NCBI GenBank assembly: GCA_031412915.1
Contig: JANODX010000123.1
Span: 62,001 to 126,000 of the forward strand
From: JAGNNV01 sp031412915
Lineage (GTDB): Bacteria > Acidobacteriota > Vicinamibacteria > Fen-336 > JAGNNV01
DNA length: 64,000 nucleotides
Reading direction: 5' to 3'
In this document: piece after piece, positions 7,885 to 17,372 of the stretch
How the letters are laid out: each line of letters opens with the position of its first letter
How positions within the stretch are numbered: the stretch's first letter is position 1
Translations under genes and position numbers: made by a program
The notes under the pieces: generated by a model
What the model saw: only the letters and a program-made list of their open reading frames with translations
Database searches by the model: none
What the model was told of the DNA's origin: nothing

Positions 7885-10419
7885 GTGCTGAGGGGCTTCA
7901 AGGGAAACTGCTTCCGAACCGCGCGGTGGGCCGGTCTCGTCTTCGGACTCGTCCCCTTCGTCTCCGCCCAGACTCCGCCTCCGCACCTGATCGTGATCGT
8001 GGCGGAAGGCACGGGATTCCCCTTCGAGGATCCCTCCTTCGCGAAGCATCCAGCGCTGAGACGCCTGCGGATGAACTCACGGCCCTTCGACTCCACGTTC
8101 GCGAGCGATGCGGCCTGGACCCGGACGACCGAAACGCTGCTCGGCGGCGTGCGTGCGCCGGGCGGCGCGGCCTTGGTCGGGGCGCTCAAGGCCCGAAGGT
8201 ATGTGTCGTCGTCCCTTACGCCCTCGGGAGGCGAGACCTGGGGCTTCGACCGCAGTGTGACGACCGGCCCCTCGGACATCGCGGCCCGCGCACTGGAGGC
8301 GGTTGACGCAGCGGGGAAACAGCCCGCGTTCGTTTTCGCCTTGCTGGACCTGAAGAACCTGGCCGGAGCCTTCCCTGGAACCCCAGTGGAAGCACCGCCG
8401 CTAAGCGTCCCCGCGATTTCCCTTTTCGACAGGGGCGCTCTCGACGCGGTGGGCCTGCGGGCGATTCCGGCTCCCCGCGACCCTGGAGATCGCGCAGCCC
8501 TCGCGGGCCGACGGAACGCCGCCTTCGGCGTCCTCGATCGCGAGGTCGCGGCACTGACGAAGGGCCTCGAGGCGCGCGGCCTTGGCTCGAAGACCGTGAT
8601 CGCCCTGGTTTCGACCGGCCCGGCTCCAAGGCCCGAGCGCGCCGCACCGTCGCGGCCGGATCTGCTTTTCGAGGACTGGCTGCGCGGCCTCGTCCTGATC
8701 CAGGCGCCTGGCATGGTCGCACCGGGAGTCGCCGCCGCTTCCCTCGCCCTGGTGGCGGACCTGGCGCCCACGATCGCGGCACTTGGCGGGGCGACCCTGG
8801 CGAAGGTTGCGGGCCTGGACCTCACCCCGGCGATTCGTGACCCGAAGCGACTCGTCCGGCAGACTCTTCTCCTGAGCGCCTCACGCGAACCCCCGCTCGT
8901 GGGCCGCAGCGTAAGGTCGCCGAACTTCAGGTTCACCCAGTGGCCGGACGGAAGTGAGGAACTCTTCGACGAGGACGCAGATCCGAGAGAGTGGAAGAAC
9001 CTCGCCAAAGTTCCCGCCATGCGGGGGCGAAGAAACGAGATGGCGAAGCGGCTCGTTCTCCCCGGCCGGCCGGCCCCCGCCTCCAAGGCGCGCCCCGCCC
9101 CGATCGGAGGGCGGCCCAACGTCCTCATGATCATCGTCGACGACCTCACCGCGCAATACCCGCAGTTCGGCCTGGCGAAGACGCCCAACCTCGATCGCCT
9201 GCGCGCCCGCGGCCGGGTCTATGAGAAGGCGTATGCCCCAGCGCCTTTTTGCGTTCCGTCCCGCGCCGCCTTCCTCTCCGGACTCTCGCCCGCTCGCCTC
9301 GAACTCCATCGCAAGGACGCCTTTGCCGAGGTCTTCACCGCTCGAATTCCGCTCATTCAGGAACAGTTCCGAACGAATGGCTACTTCACGGCCTCGGTCG
9401 GGAAGGTCTGGGACAGCCAGCCGGGCGAGAAGCGAGGGTGGGATGTGAACGAATGGCAGCCGCCGCTCCCGGAGGGCGCGATCGAAGCCGCTCCTGAGCT
9501 GATGAAGAACATGCCGGTGGAGGCAGGGCCCACCGACAACGAGGACGAAGTCGAAGGAGACGGCCGCAGAGCGCGTTTCGCGGTCCAGGTTCTGGAGGAG
9601 AAACGCGACAAGCCCCTCTTTCTCGCTCTCGGCCTGGTCCGGCCCCATGTGGCCTGGGTGGCGCCCCGGAAATACTTCGACCTCTACCCCGCCGATCAGA
9701 TCAAGTTCACGCCCGCCCCCGCGGACGACACCAGCGACATCCCGGCGATCGCGATCAAGAATCGACCGCAGGCCCTGCCCGGCCTGATGCTGTCCGGCCG
9801 CGAGCCCGCGGGATTCTCGGACGACCCGGACGAGGCGCGGCGCGGCATCGCCGCCTATCTGGCCTGCGTGAGTTTCATGGACGCTCAACTCGGCGTCGTT
9901 CTCGACGCTCTCGATCGACAGGACCTCTGGAAAAACACGATCGTCGTCTTCTTCGGAGACAACGGTCACCACTTCGGAGATCACGGGGGCCTGTGGCGGA
10001 AAGACACGCTCTTCGAGGAATCGCTGCGCGTGCCAATGGTCATCGTAAGCCCGGGCCTGCCCCAGCCCGGCGCTTCCACCTCGGCCCTGGCGGATCTGAT
10101 CGATGTGTATCCCACTCTCGTGGACCTCACGGGTATCGCCCGCCCGGGGACGCTGGACGGCGTCTCTCTCGCGCCCACCCTGAACGATCCCCTGGCGACG
10201 GTGCAGGACTCCTTGATTCAATACCGGCCGACCGAACCGTCCAGGACGGGCTACTCCCTTCGCACTCTGCAGTATCGCTACACCCTGTGGCCGGACGGCT
10301 CTGAGGAGCTGTACGACCTGGGTGTCGATCCCGCGGGGCGGAAAGACCTTTCTGAGGACTCCAAGCAGGCCGCGACCCTGGCCTCACTGAGGCGAAGAAT
10401 CGAAGCCCGAGTCCGATAG
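7885..10419 (+). CDS. Secreted two-domain sulfatase: degenerate N-terminal copy fused to an active-type sulfatase
   Basis: An 844-residue protein starting at GTG 7885, with a signal peptide (hydrophobic ~13-28, ending VSAQ). Residues ~410-844 form a complete iduronate-2-sulfatase-like domain: NVLMIIVDDLTAQYP with the metal-binding Asp pair, the formylglycine motif C456-V-P-S-R, SVGKVWDSQPG, RPHVAWVAPRKYF, and FFGDNGHHFGDHG. Residues ~30-400 look like a second, decayed sulfatase: IVIVAEGTG replaces IIVDD, and the stretch aligned with FCVPSR reads AAWTRT. Both halves end in near-identical blocks, FTQWPDGSEELFD (~347) and YTLWPDGSEELYD (~794). Internal duplication with loss of catalysis in copy one is the simplest reading. 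The substrate is unknown. No sulfatase-maturing enzyme gene is seen nearby. Confidence 0.88.
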   Translation: MLRGFKGNCFRTARWAGLVFGLVPFVSAQTPPPHLIVIVAEGTGFPFEDPSFAKHPALRRLRMNSRPFDSTFASDAAWTRTTETLLGGVRAPGGAALVGALKARRYVSSSLTPSGGETWGFDRSVTTGPSDIAARALEAVDAAGKQPAFVFALLDLKNLAGAFPGTPVEAPPLSVPAISLFDRGALDAVGLRAIPAPRDPGDRAALAGRRNAAFGVLDREVAALTKGLEARGLGSKTVIALVSTGPAPRPERAAPSRPDLLFEDWLRGLVLIQAPGMVAPGVAAASLALVADLAPTIAALGGATLAKVAGLDLTPAIRDPKRLVRQTLLLSASREPPLVGRSVRSPNFRFTQWPDGSEELFDEDADPREWKNLAKVPAMRGRRNEMAKRLVLPGRPAPASKARPAPIGGRPNVLMIIVDDLTAQYPQFGLAKTPNLDRLRARGRVYEKAYAPAPFCVPSRAAFLSGLSPARLELHRKDAFAEVFTARIPLIQEQFRTNGYFTASVGKVWDSQPGEKRGWDVNEWQPPLPEGAIEAAPELMKNMPVEAGPTDNEDEVEGDGRRARFAVQVLEEKRDKPLFLALGLVRPHVAWVAPRKYFDLYPADQIKFTPAPADDTSDIPAIAIKNRPQALPGLMLSGREPAGFSDDPDEARRGIAAYLACVSFMDAQLGVVLDALDRQDLWKNTIVVFFGDNGHHFGDHGGLWRKDTLFEESLRVPMVIVSPGLPQPGASTSALADLIDVYPTLVDLTGIARPGTLDGVSLAPTLNDPLATVQDSLIQYRPTEPSRTGYSLRTLQYRYTLWPDGSEELYDLGVDPAGRKDLSEDSKQAATLASLRRRIEARVR

Positions 10420-10468
10420 GAGCCCGCTCTTATGGGCCGGCGACGACGGGGTCAGCCGCGCCTCAGGG

Positions 10469-10744
10469 CTACCGAATCTCGAAGCCCTGAAACCCCCGCG
10501 TCTTGACGGAGGTCACGACCGCCTCGTCCACCCGGCCGAAAGACGGGCCGCGACGGAGGTCGGCTTCGAAGGCGCTCAGCACATGGGCGGCGCCTTCGGC
10601 ACGCAACTCCACCGAGCCGTCGGGCAGGTTGCGGACAAAACCCGAAACCCCGAGCACCTCGGCCCGTTGGCGTGCGAAGTACCGGAAGCCGACGCCCTGG
10701 ACCCGCCCCCTGACCACCGCGTGAAACGAGAGAACATCTGCCAT
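10469..10744 (-). CDS. acyP: Acylphosphatase
   Basis: A 91-residue protein of typical family length that hydrolyses acyl phosphates. The phosphate-binding loop GRVQGVGFRYF contains the catalytic arginine, and GFVRNLPDGSVELRAEG holds the catalytic asparagine. The C-terminus ends GFEIR, as is common in the family. It is convergent with the sulfatase gene and divergent from tRNA-Pro(CGG). Confidence 0.95.
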   Translation of the reverse strand: MADVLSFHAVVRGRVQGVGFRYFARQRAEVLGVSGFVRNLPDGSVELRAEGAAHVLSAFEADLRRGPSFGRVDEAVVTSVKTRGFQGFEIR

Positions 10745-10813
10745 TTCGATCTTGCCAATTCTAAGAGCAAGGCGTTTGCGTGTTGTAGACTCGCCGCGCG
10801 TTTCAGGATCGAT

Positions 10814-10891
10814 CGGGGCGTGGCTCAGCCTGGCTAGAGCGCCTGGTTCGGGACCAGGAGGTCGGAGGTTCGAATCCTCCCGCCCCGACCA
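10814..10891 (+). tRNA. tRNA-Pro (anticodon CGG)
   Basis: A full cloverleaf: acceptor CGGGGCG/CGCCCCG, D arm GCTC...GAGC, anticodon stem CCTGG/CCAGG with loop TTCGGGA giving CGG, T arm GGAGG-TTCGAAT-CCTCC, discriminator A and encoded CCA. A higA fragment begins within 20 bp of its 3' end. Confidence 0.96.
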
Positions 10892-10905
10892 ATCTCGAGC
10901 GGTAG

Positions 10906-11115
10906 GACATCGGCGTGCCTCCGCAGCGCATCGGAGACATCGTGGCCGGTAAGCGCGCGATTACCGCCGACACCGATCTGCGGCTGTGCCGCTATTTTGG
11001 GCTGAGCGACGGATGGTGGCTTCGTGGACAGGCCAACTATGACACCGCGATCGCGCGTGAAGCGATGGGCCCAGCCCTCTCGCGCATTGCCCGGTGCCAA
11101 CTCCTGGGTGCGTGA
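10906..11115 (+). pseudogene. higA: 5'-truncated HigA-type antitoxin (XRE family)
   Basis: The frame encodes GVPPQRIGDIVAGKRAITAD followed by TDLRLCRYFGLSDGWWLRGQ and ANYDTAIAREAMG before a TGA at 11113. This is the C-terminal two thirds of the HigA/VapI antitoxin family (usual pattern VPPxRIxxIVxGKRAITADTALRLxRYFG). The N-terminal recognition helices and the partner HigB toxin are absent. The reading frame is broken upstream by a stop at the tRNA edge. A GTG at 10915 could allow translation, but the product would lack part of the DNA-binding domain. It abuts the 3' end of tRNA-Pro, a common integration site, so it is probably a relic of a departed element. The rest of the gap to 11235 shows nothing recognisable. 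Confidence 0.75.
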
Positions 11116-11235
11116 GTCCTCGCGTCCGACACGCGTCCTTTTTGGCCGCGGGTTCGGACCAGGCGCCCCGGGGCCGGGCGGCCGAAGGTGAACATGAACC
11201 GGGACGTCCGGTCAGGACTCCCGGTCGTCAGGGGA

Positions 11236-13971
11236 TCATCGCTCCGCACGCCCTTCGGGTGACGCCGGGCGAGCGCGGGCGGACCACTGCGCCGCCTTCT
11301 CCGGTTTCCCCCAGGCCTCGTACACCTGTGCGCAGTGCTGGCCGATCCGTCGCGCCTCCCAACTCTGATCGCCCCGCTTCGCCGACACCTGGGCATAGGC
11401 TGCGGTCGTCAGCTGCTCCGCCTCCTCAAAGCGCCCCCGCTTGCTGAGGCACAGGCCGAGGATGCTCTCCATCTCCGCGATCTCGGGGTGGCCCATCGGC
11501 AGCTCCCGCGCCCGGATCGCCACCGCCTCTCGCGCCAAGGGTTCAGCCTCCGCACCTCGACCGGTCCCCGCGAGGAGAAGGCTCAGACCCCCGAGCGTCT
11601 CCGCAATGTCGTCGGAGGGAGATGCCCGCTGCAGGACGAGCGCTTCGCGCAGAAGCTGTTCCGCCTTCCCCTTTTGCGTTCCCTCCCAGAGAACGCCGGC
11701 CAGATTCGTCATGAGGTAGGGGACGTCCGGGTTCTTCTCTCCGAGGAGCTTGCGGGTCATCACGAGGGCGTCGCGGTAGAGCCGTTCCGACTCCGAGACA
11801 CGACTCTGGTGCCTAAGAATGTTCGCGAGATTGCCCAGGCTGCGAGCCACCAGTGGACTCTCGGGGCCGAGCTTCGCACGCCGGATTGCAAGGGCCTCAC
11901 GGTGCAGAGCTTCGGCTTCGACGTAGCCTCCCTCGTGGTCGAGGACGTTGGCGAGGTTGTTGAGCACGATTGCGACTCCGGGATGATCCGGGCCCAGGCG
12001 CGCACGTTGGACCGCGAGCGCCTTTCGCTGAAGGGACTCGGCCTCCCGATAGTCGCCCTTCGCGTTGAGAACGTTGGCCAGGTTCCCGAGGCTAGCGGTG
12101 GTTCGGGGATGATCGTCTCCCAGGAGCTTGCGGCGCAGAACCAGGGCCTCCCGGGCCGTCGCCTCGGCGCCTCGGAAGTCGCCCTTCTCTCGCTGCGCGC
12201 CACTGAGCGAATTCAAGACGCTAGCCACGGCATCGTCGTCCGGCTTGCCCCGGCGCCGGAATCTCGTCAAGGTCTCCTGTAACAAGGTGACCGCTCCCGC
12301 GTGATCGCCTTTCCGGTTCAGGAGGTCGGCCAGGTTGTACTGGATCGACATGACAGAGTCATGGGAATCGCTGAAGATCCTTCGCCTCGCCTCCAGCGCC
12401 TCCCGGTAGAGAGCCTCCGCCCGATCCAGGTCGCCCGTGGACACGAGCAGGTTGGCGAGGCTGTTGATGGCCTGGGCCACCTCCGGGTCGTCCTCCCCGA
12501 GCCGGCGTCGAATGGCCAGGCTCTCCTCTACCAACGGAAGCGCCTGCCGGTACAGCCCGAGGTTGCGGTAGACGTTCCCGATCGTCTCCATCATCGCCGC
12601 GCGAACGCCGGGCTGGTCCTGAAGGCTCGAGGCGACCTTCGTCGCGCCCCGGTCGAGGATCTCCCGCGCGGTGACGCTGTTGGCCTTGGCCTCGTTGGGA
12701 TCGGAGACCTTGAACAGGTCTACCAGGAAACTCGAGACCTGGTCGGCCTTGTCCCGTTCCAGCGCCACTTGATCGCGCTCGCGGGCGAGGCGACTCGCCT
12801 GAAGGGCGCTCGTCACCGCGAAAGCAACCAGGAGAAGTGCTAGAAGCACGGCGCTTCCGACCCCGATTCGGTTCCGGGTCACGAAGCGCCCGGCCCGGTA
12901 GGTCAGTCCACCTTTCCTCGCCTTCACCGGCAGGCCTTCGAGATGCCGCCGGACGTCCTCCGACAGCGCTTCGACGGAGGAGTAGCGCTTCGTGGCCTCC
13001 TTTCGCAAGGCCGTCATCACGATTGCATCGAGGTCGCCCCGCAGCCGCCGGCGCAAGCGATCCGGGGTGCCCTCGCGGGTTCGGCTCACGGATTCGGCGG
13101 TCACCGCGGCCTTCTCCACGCCGTCTGGCCCCACCGCGGGCTCAGCGCGATCGACCGCCGTGCTGGGTCGCTCAGGTTCTTCCTCGCGCACCGCGCGCAG
13201 AATCTCCAGCGGCTCACGGCTCCTGAGTCGGTAAGGGCGGTGGCCAGTGAGCAACTCGTAGAGGACGATGCCGAGGGAATAGACATCCGTGGCCGTGGTC
13301 ACGGGCTCCCCCCGCGCCTGTTCGGGGCTCGCGTACGCCGGAGTCAGGGCCAGACCGCCGACGGTCGATCCCGCAAGGCCGGACATCTCAGCGTTCAGGA
13401 GTTTGGCTAGCCCGAAATCCAGGAGCTTGGGGCTGCCGTCCGCCGTGACCAGGATGTTGCCGGGCTTGATGTCGCGGTGAACGACGAGGTTCCGATGGGC
13501 GTACTCGACCGCCGTGCACACGGAACGGAAGAGCCGGAGCCGCGCCGTGGTGGAGAGCCGATTCTCATCCGCGTACGTGTCGATCGCCTGGCCCTCGACA
13601 TACTCGAGCGCGAAATAGGGCGATCCATCCTCGGTTGCGCCACCGTCCAGCAATCTCGCGATCCCTGGGTGCTCCATCCCGGCCAGGATTTGCCGCTCAA
13701 GCCGGAAGCGCTGGATCACGTTGTCGCCGCCGAGACCGGCCCGGATCACTTTGATGGCGACGCGCTTATGGTACTCCGTGTCGGCTCGCACGGCCAGGTA
13801 GACCTGACCCATGCCTCCGCGACCCAACTCGCGGATCAGCCGGTAGGGTCCGAGGCGCCGCTCTGGCTCGAAAGGCGGCCCCTCCAGCCCTGCGTGGGTG
13901 AGAGTTTCGTCGCCCCGCCTCGGGGGCGGTGTCTCACCACTACCCGACACGGGTTCCGCGAGAGAGGCCAA
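11236..13971 (-). CDS. Transmembrane Ser/Thr protein kinase with C-terminal TPR array
   Basis: A 911-residue PknB-type (Hanks) kinase. Residues ~40-310 are the kinase domain: P-loop LGRGGMGQVYLA, VAIKVI lysine, HRDIKPGNILV catalytic loop, DFGLAK, and ASPEQARGEPVTTATDVYSL. One transmembrane helix (~370-390, SAVLLALLLVAFAVTSAL) is followed by a short coiled segment, then about ten kinesin-light-chain-like TPR units (for example ALPLVEESLAIRRRLGEDDP, AEALYREALEARRRIF, AEALHREALAIRRAKLGPES). The kinase is cytoplasmic and the TPR part is presumably outside the inner membrane, sensing or scaffolding partners. This fusion is frequent in Acidobacteriota and Planctomycetes. It lies alone on its strand; a second, unrelated small kinase is at 61851. 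Confidence 0.93.
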   Translation of the reverse strand: MASLAEPVSGSGETPPPRRGDETLTHAGLEGPPFEPERRLGPYRLIRELGRGGMGQVYLAVRADTEYHKRVAIKVIRAGLGGDNVIQRFRLERQILAGMEHPGIARLLDGGATEDGSPYFALEYVEGQAIDTYADENRLSTTARLRLFRSVCTAVEYAHRNLVVHRDIKPGNILVTADGSPKLLDFGLAKLLNAEMSGLAGSTVGGLALTPAYASPEQARGEPVTTATDVYSLGIVLYELLTGHRPYRLRSREPLEILRAVREEEPERPSTAVDRAEPAVGPDGVEKAAVTAESVSRTREGTPDRLRRRLRGDLDAIVMTALRKEATKRYSSVEALSEDVRRHLEGLPVKARKGGLTYRAGRFVTRNRIGVGSAVLLALLLVAFAVTSALQASRLARERDQVALERDKADQVSSFLVDLFKVSDPNEAKANSVTAREILDRGATKVASSLQDQPGVRAAMMETIGNVYRNLGLYRQALPLVEESLAIRRRLGEDDPEVAQAINSLANLLVSTGDLDRAEALYREALEARRRIFSDSHDSVMSIQYNLADLLNRKGDHAGAVTLLQETLTRFRRRGKPDDDAVASVLNSLSGAQREKGDFRGAEATAREALVLRRKLLGDDHPRTTASLGNLANVLNAKGDYREAESLQRKALAVQRARLGPDHPGVAIVLNNLANVLDHEGGYVEAEALHREALAIRRAKLGPESPLVARSLGNLANILRHQSRVSESERLYRDALVMTRKLLGEKNPDVPYLMTNLAGVLWEGTQKGKAEQLLREALVLQRASPSDDIAETLGGLSLLLAGTGRGAEAEPLAREAVAIRARELPMGHPEIAEMESILGLCLSKRGRFEEAEQLTTAAYAQVSAKRGDQSWEARRIGQHCAQVYEAWGKPEKAAQWSARARPASPEGRAER

Positions 13972-14257
13972 ATCGCATCACGGCCGCCGCCGGACCGTGC
14001 CGAGTATCGACGGAAAGAAACTGAAAATCCCTGACTTTGGCTGCATTCGACATCAGCACAGAAACGCGGGCCGTGTTTAGAAGGTCCCGATTACCGAGGT
14101 AGGGAAAACGCGGCGCATTCTTCTGATCTGCATCGTTGAGGCCACCGACCAAGTCGCTATTCGCGAACCGAACGTCCATGAACCTGAGGATAGTCGAGAT
14201 ACTACCCGCTCCGTCGCTGCACCGCGTCGGTGTTGCGGCCCGCAAACCGTGCGGCCC

Positions 14258-15346
14258 CTACTGCAGGAAGCGGCTGAGCAGACCGTGAAAATGGTGCAGG
14301 CCGTTCTCGCGCCGCACGGAGTAGCGCCCCGACCGATAGGTGCGGGAGCGGAGGCCTAGCTGCACAGCTTCGCAGATCGCGATGTCCTCCCGCTGCACCT
14401 CGTCGCTCAACTCCAGTGAGCGGGCGAACTCCTCCTCCAGGCCAGGGCGGTGCTCGTCGGGGACGAACCACTCGAAACGGGTGAGGGTACGCTCGTGGCC
14501 CAGGGGCAGGATGACATTCGTCTGCAGATTGCCCGGGTAGAGGTTGAGCATGAGGTTCGGGAACACCCAGTAGTAAAGCGCCTCGGGTTCCGCCCCCTGC
14601 GTGAGGTTGCGTCGATACCGCGAGTCCTCGACCGCTCGCCGCCTGATGGGCGCGTGCTGCTTCGAAGAGTACTCCGATGTCTCCACGCGGTAGGCCCCGT
14701 AGTCCAGTTCGCGGAAGAGCCCGGGATGCACGAGGGGGATGTGGTAGCCCTCGAGGTAGTTGTCGACGTAGACCTTCCAGTTGCACGCGACCTCGTAGTC
14801 GATCTTCTTGTAAAGACGCATGTGGCCGAGCAACAGATGCCTCGTCTGCGCGGGGATCTCCCCCAGCACCCGGGCGAGTTCCGGCCCCTCCGGGGACAGG
14901 TTGACGAACACGAAGGCGGCCCACGTGGCCACGCGGACCGCGGGCAGACGGACCTGCGATTTGTCGAAGCACTTCACGTCCTCGAACTCGGGGGTCGTGA
15001 GCAGCGTCCCGTCCATGCCGTACGTCCAGCCGTGGTACGCGCATTGGAGCGATTTCCGGCTCCCTCCTCCCCGGGCCACCGGACCGGCGCGATGGCGGCA
15101 CACGTTCGAGAACGCGCGGACGACACCGTCCGTGCCCCGGGCCACGACCAGCGGCTCTCCGGAGACGGTGCAGGTGAAGTAGTCGCCGGGCTCGCGCACC
15201 TCATCGGCGTGGCCCACGAGCTGCCAGGTGGCGCCGAAGATCTTCTCTTTCTCCCGGTCGAGCATGGCGGGGTCGAGATACCACGAGGCGGGCAGGGTGG
15301 CGGCCCGCGAAAGATCCTGGTCGAACTCGTAGCGATCGCTCGTCAC
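14258..15346 (-). CDS. Rieske non-haem iron oxygenase, alpha subunit
   Basis: A 362-residue ring-hydroxylating-type oxygenase subunit starting at GTG 15346. The N-terminal Rieske [2Fe-2S] ligands are in NVCRHRAGP and LQCAYHGWTYG (C-x-H and C-x2-H). The catalytic domain has the mononuclear iron site DNYLEGYHIPLVH with a third acidic ligand likely in QREDIAI (~320). The closest general relatives include choline/carnitine-type and aromatic-ring Rieske oxygenases; the substrate cannot be assigned. No reductase or ferredoxin gene is adjacent, so electron supply must come from elsewhere. The 286-bp gap between this gene and the kinase gene holds no convincing gene. Confidence 0.88.
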   Translation of the reverse strand: MTSDRYEFDQDLSRAATLPASWYLDPAMLDREKEKIFGATWQLVGHADEVREPGDYFTCTVSGEPLVVARGTDGVVRAFSNVCRHRAGPVARGGGSRKSLQCAYHGWTYGMDGTLLTTPEFEDVKCFDKSQVRLPAVRVATWAAFVFVNLSPEGPELARVLGEIPAQTRHLLLGHMRLYKKIDYEVACNWKVYVDNYLEGYHIPLVHPGLFRELDYGAYRVETSEYSSKQHAPIRRRAVEDSRYRRNLTQGAEPEALYYWVFPNLMLNLYPGNLQTNVILPLGHERTLTRFEWFVPDEHRPGLEEEFARSLELSDEVQREDIAICEAVQLGLRSRTYRSGRYSVRRENGLHHFHGLLSRFLQ

Positions 15347-15424
15347 TTCGAATCGACTTTACCGTCGTTCCAATTCGTGGACGGGCGGGACCTCCGAGGC
15401 GAAGCGACGCTCGAAAGAGCCCCG

Positions 15425-16306
15425 CTAGAAAAGGTTCTTCATGGGCGCCGAGATCAACCACGCGCCCGCAAGGCATACCGCGCATCCGATGGCGGAGATC
15501 GCGGCCACGTGTTCGCCGCGCACCATGACTCCGAGGGCAAGCGCCACCACCGGAATCAAGAACGTGCTGGCGGACGCTGTCGACGCGCCGAACTTCCCCG
15601 CGGCCCGGGCCATCAACACCTGGGCCGCCGCCGTGCCCAGGGATCCAAGGGCCAGCATGCACAAGGCGGATCGAAGCGTCCACCGCGCTTCGAGCAGCGC
15701 GGGCAGGCCCAGAGGCGCGGTCAGGACCAGGGCCACGATCAACGCCCGAAAGATCACGGGCAGGCTGCCGTTCCTTCGCTGCAGAGGCTGAGCGATGTTG
15801 AGGGCGATCCCGTAGGACAGAAGTGCTGCCAGCACGAGGCCGATTCCAAGCACGCTGTTTCCGCCCTCCCCCAATCCGGGCCAGGCGATGAGCAAGGCTC
15901 CGGTCATTCCCACCCCGAGGCCGACCGTCACCGATCGCGACGGCATCCGGCGTGCGATCAGGGCCGCGACGATGACCACGAACAGCGGGTTCGCGCCGTT
16001 CAACATGCCGGTCAGCGCGGAACTGATGTGCTGCTCCGCGAAGGGGAACATGCTCAACGGAAACGCCATCCACAAGAGGCCCACCCAGAAGACCCCCTTC
16101 CAGTCCTCACGCCGCACCGGCCCTCGCGCGGCCGGAAATACGGACAGGGTGGCGAGGCCGATGACGAGTCGGACGAAGGTCACGCCGTTGGGGGCGAGCG
16201 ACTCCAGCCCTTCCGCGATGAAGAGAAACGACGCGCCCCAGATGAGGCCCGGGGCCGCGAGGAGGAACCACTCGAAGGGCGTCCTTGGCGCTTTGGCGAA
16301 AGACAT
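15425..16306 (-). CDS. EamA/DMT-family transporter (RhaT/YdcZ-like permease)
   Basis: A 293-residue integral membrane protein with ten predicted hydrophobic segments arranged as two EamA repeats (first about 15-140, second about 155-285). The N-terminus shows FEWFLLAAPGLIWGASFLFI, a typical EamA opening, and the second half has ASTASASTFLIPVVALALGV. These drug/metabolite exporters move small metabolites such as amino acids or nucleobases; the substrate cannot be predicted. It is 78 bp upstream of the Rieske gene on the same strand. Confidence 0.87.
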   Translation of the reverse strand: MSFAKAPRTPFEWFLLAAPGLIWGASFLFIAEGLESLAPNGVTFVRLVIGLATLSVFPAARGPVRREDWKGVFWVGLLWMAFPLSMFPFAEQHISSALTGMLNGANPLFVVIVAALIARRMPSRSVTVGLGVGMTGALLIAWPGLGEGGNSVLGIGLVLAALLSYGIALNIAQPLQRRNGSLPVIFRALIVALVLTAPLGLPALLEARWTLRSALCMLALGSLGTAAAQVLMARAAGKFGASTASASTFLIPVVALALGVMVRGEHVAAISAIGCAVCLAGAWLISAPMKNLF

Positions 16307-16366
16307 GGGCGCGCAAGACTACGCGACCTCGCCGTCCCCCAGGTGTCCCGCCCGGGCGCCCTGGCA

Positions 16367-17272
16367 CTACCAGACGGATCGGCTTCGCTGGTCCTCGCTG
16401 TCGGGTTCGACATGGATGACCACGTCCGCGAGTCCGTCGTATTGCCCGCACAGCCACAGCTCCAGGTCGCGAGCGATGGCGTGCCCTTTCTCGACGCTGA
16501 TGGCCGGATCCACGAGGATGCTCATGTCCATGTGGATGATGGCGCCGGTGCCCCGCGATCGGATGTTGTGGCAGCCCTTCACGCCCTCGAACGCGGTGAC
16601 TTTCTTCATCACGTCATAGGGGTCGAGCCTCTGCTGGTCCGAGAAGGTCGTGTGCGCGCCCTTGAACACCTGGATGGCCGCCCAGACGATGGCGAAGGCC
16701 ACGAACAGACCCACGATGGGGTCCGCGATGGGCACCCCGGACTTGACCAGGATCAGGGAGACCAGAACGCCCACGGTCACCCAAACATCGGACAGGGTGT
16801 GCTTCGCGTCGGCCTGCAGGATATCGCTGCCGAGGGCCTGACCACGACGGGTTTCGAACCACACTACGAAGATGTTGATGCCGAGGGTGACGATCATGAC
16901 CGCGAAGGAGGTGGCCGTGACCTCGACCCTCGGATGAATCCCGCTCCGGGCGAACGCCGTGAGTGCTGCGACCGAACCGCTGACGACCTTCCAGGCCGCG
17001 AAGCACAGCATGAGTCCGATGGCCGCACTCGCGAACGCCTCGTACTTGTGATGGCCGTAGGGGTGGTCCGCGTCGGGGGGCTTCCGGGCGGCCTTCATGG
17101 CGATCAGGGCCACGATGTTTCCCGAGCCGTCGGTGAAGGAATGAATGCCGTCGGCCAGCATGGCGGTGGACCCGCTGACGATCCCCCAGGCGGCCTTGGC
17201 GGAGGCCACGATCACGTTCAGGAAGAGGATCTGCCAAAGGACCCGGTTTATTCCCTCGGCGCGTGCCTGCAT
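16367..17272 (-). CDS. Cation diffusion facilitator (divalent metal efflux)
   Basis: A 301-residue CDF transporter exporting Zn, Co, Fe or Mn by proton antiport. The start is ATG 17272 with a strong GGAGGTAAGG upstream; the frame is open further upstream but unsupported. Six membrane segments are visible. Metal-binding motifs are ADGIHSFTDGSGN in TM2 (His-x3-Asp type) and HPYGHHKYEAFAS after TM3. The cytoplasmic C-terminal domain has VEKGHAIARDLELWLCGQY and ends VHVEPD. It is divergent from the GHMP kinase gene at 17373 with about 100 bp between. Confidence 0.93.
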   Translation of the reverse strand: MQARAEGINRVLWQILFLNVIVASAKAAWGIVSGSTAMLADGIHSFTDGSGNIVALIAMKAARKPPDADHPYGHHKYEAFASAAIGLMLCFAAWKVVSGSVAALTAFARSGIHPRVEVTATSFAVMIVTLGINIFVVWFETRRGQALGSDILQADAKHTLSDVWVTVGVLVSLILVKSGVPIADPIVGLFVAFAIVWAAIQVFKGAHTTFSDQQRLDPYDVMKKVTAFEGVKGCHNIRSRGTGAIIHMDMSILVDPAISVEKGHAIARDLELWLCGQYDGLADVVIHVEPDSEDQRSRSVW

Positions 17273-17372
17273 GTCCTTACCTCCAGGGCAGCCCTTCCCA
17301 GCAATTCGCCCGATGATCCACGCCCGACCCCCCAAATCATAGGGGATAAGCTCGGAGGGCATCAGGATCGCC

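Noticed and set aside
13940..14245. A 101-codon minus-strand frame between the kinase and Rieske genes, with a protein-like stretch ending PRFPYLGNRD
   Set aside because: Third positions are not GC-biased, it overlaps the kinase start, and no family could be confirmed.
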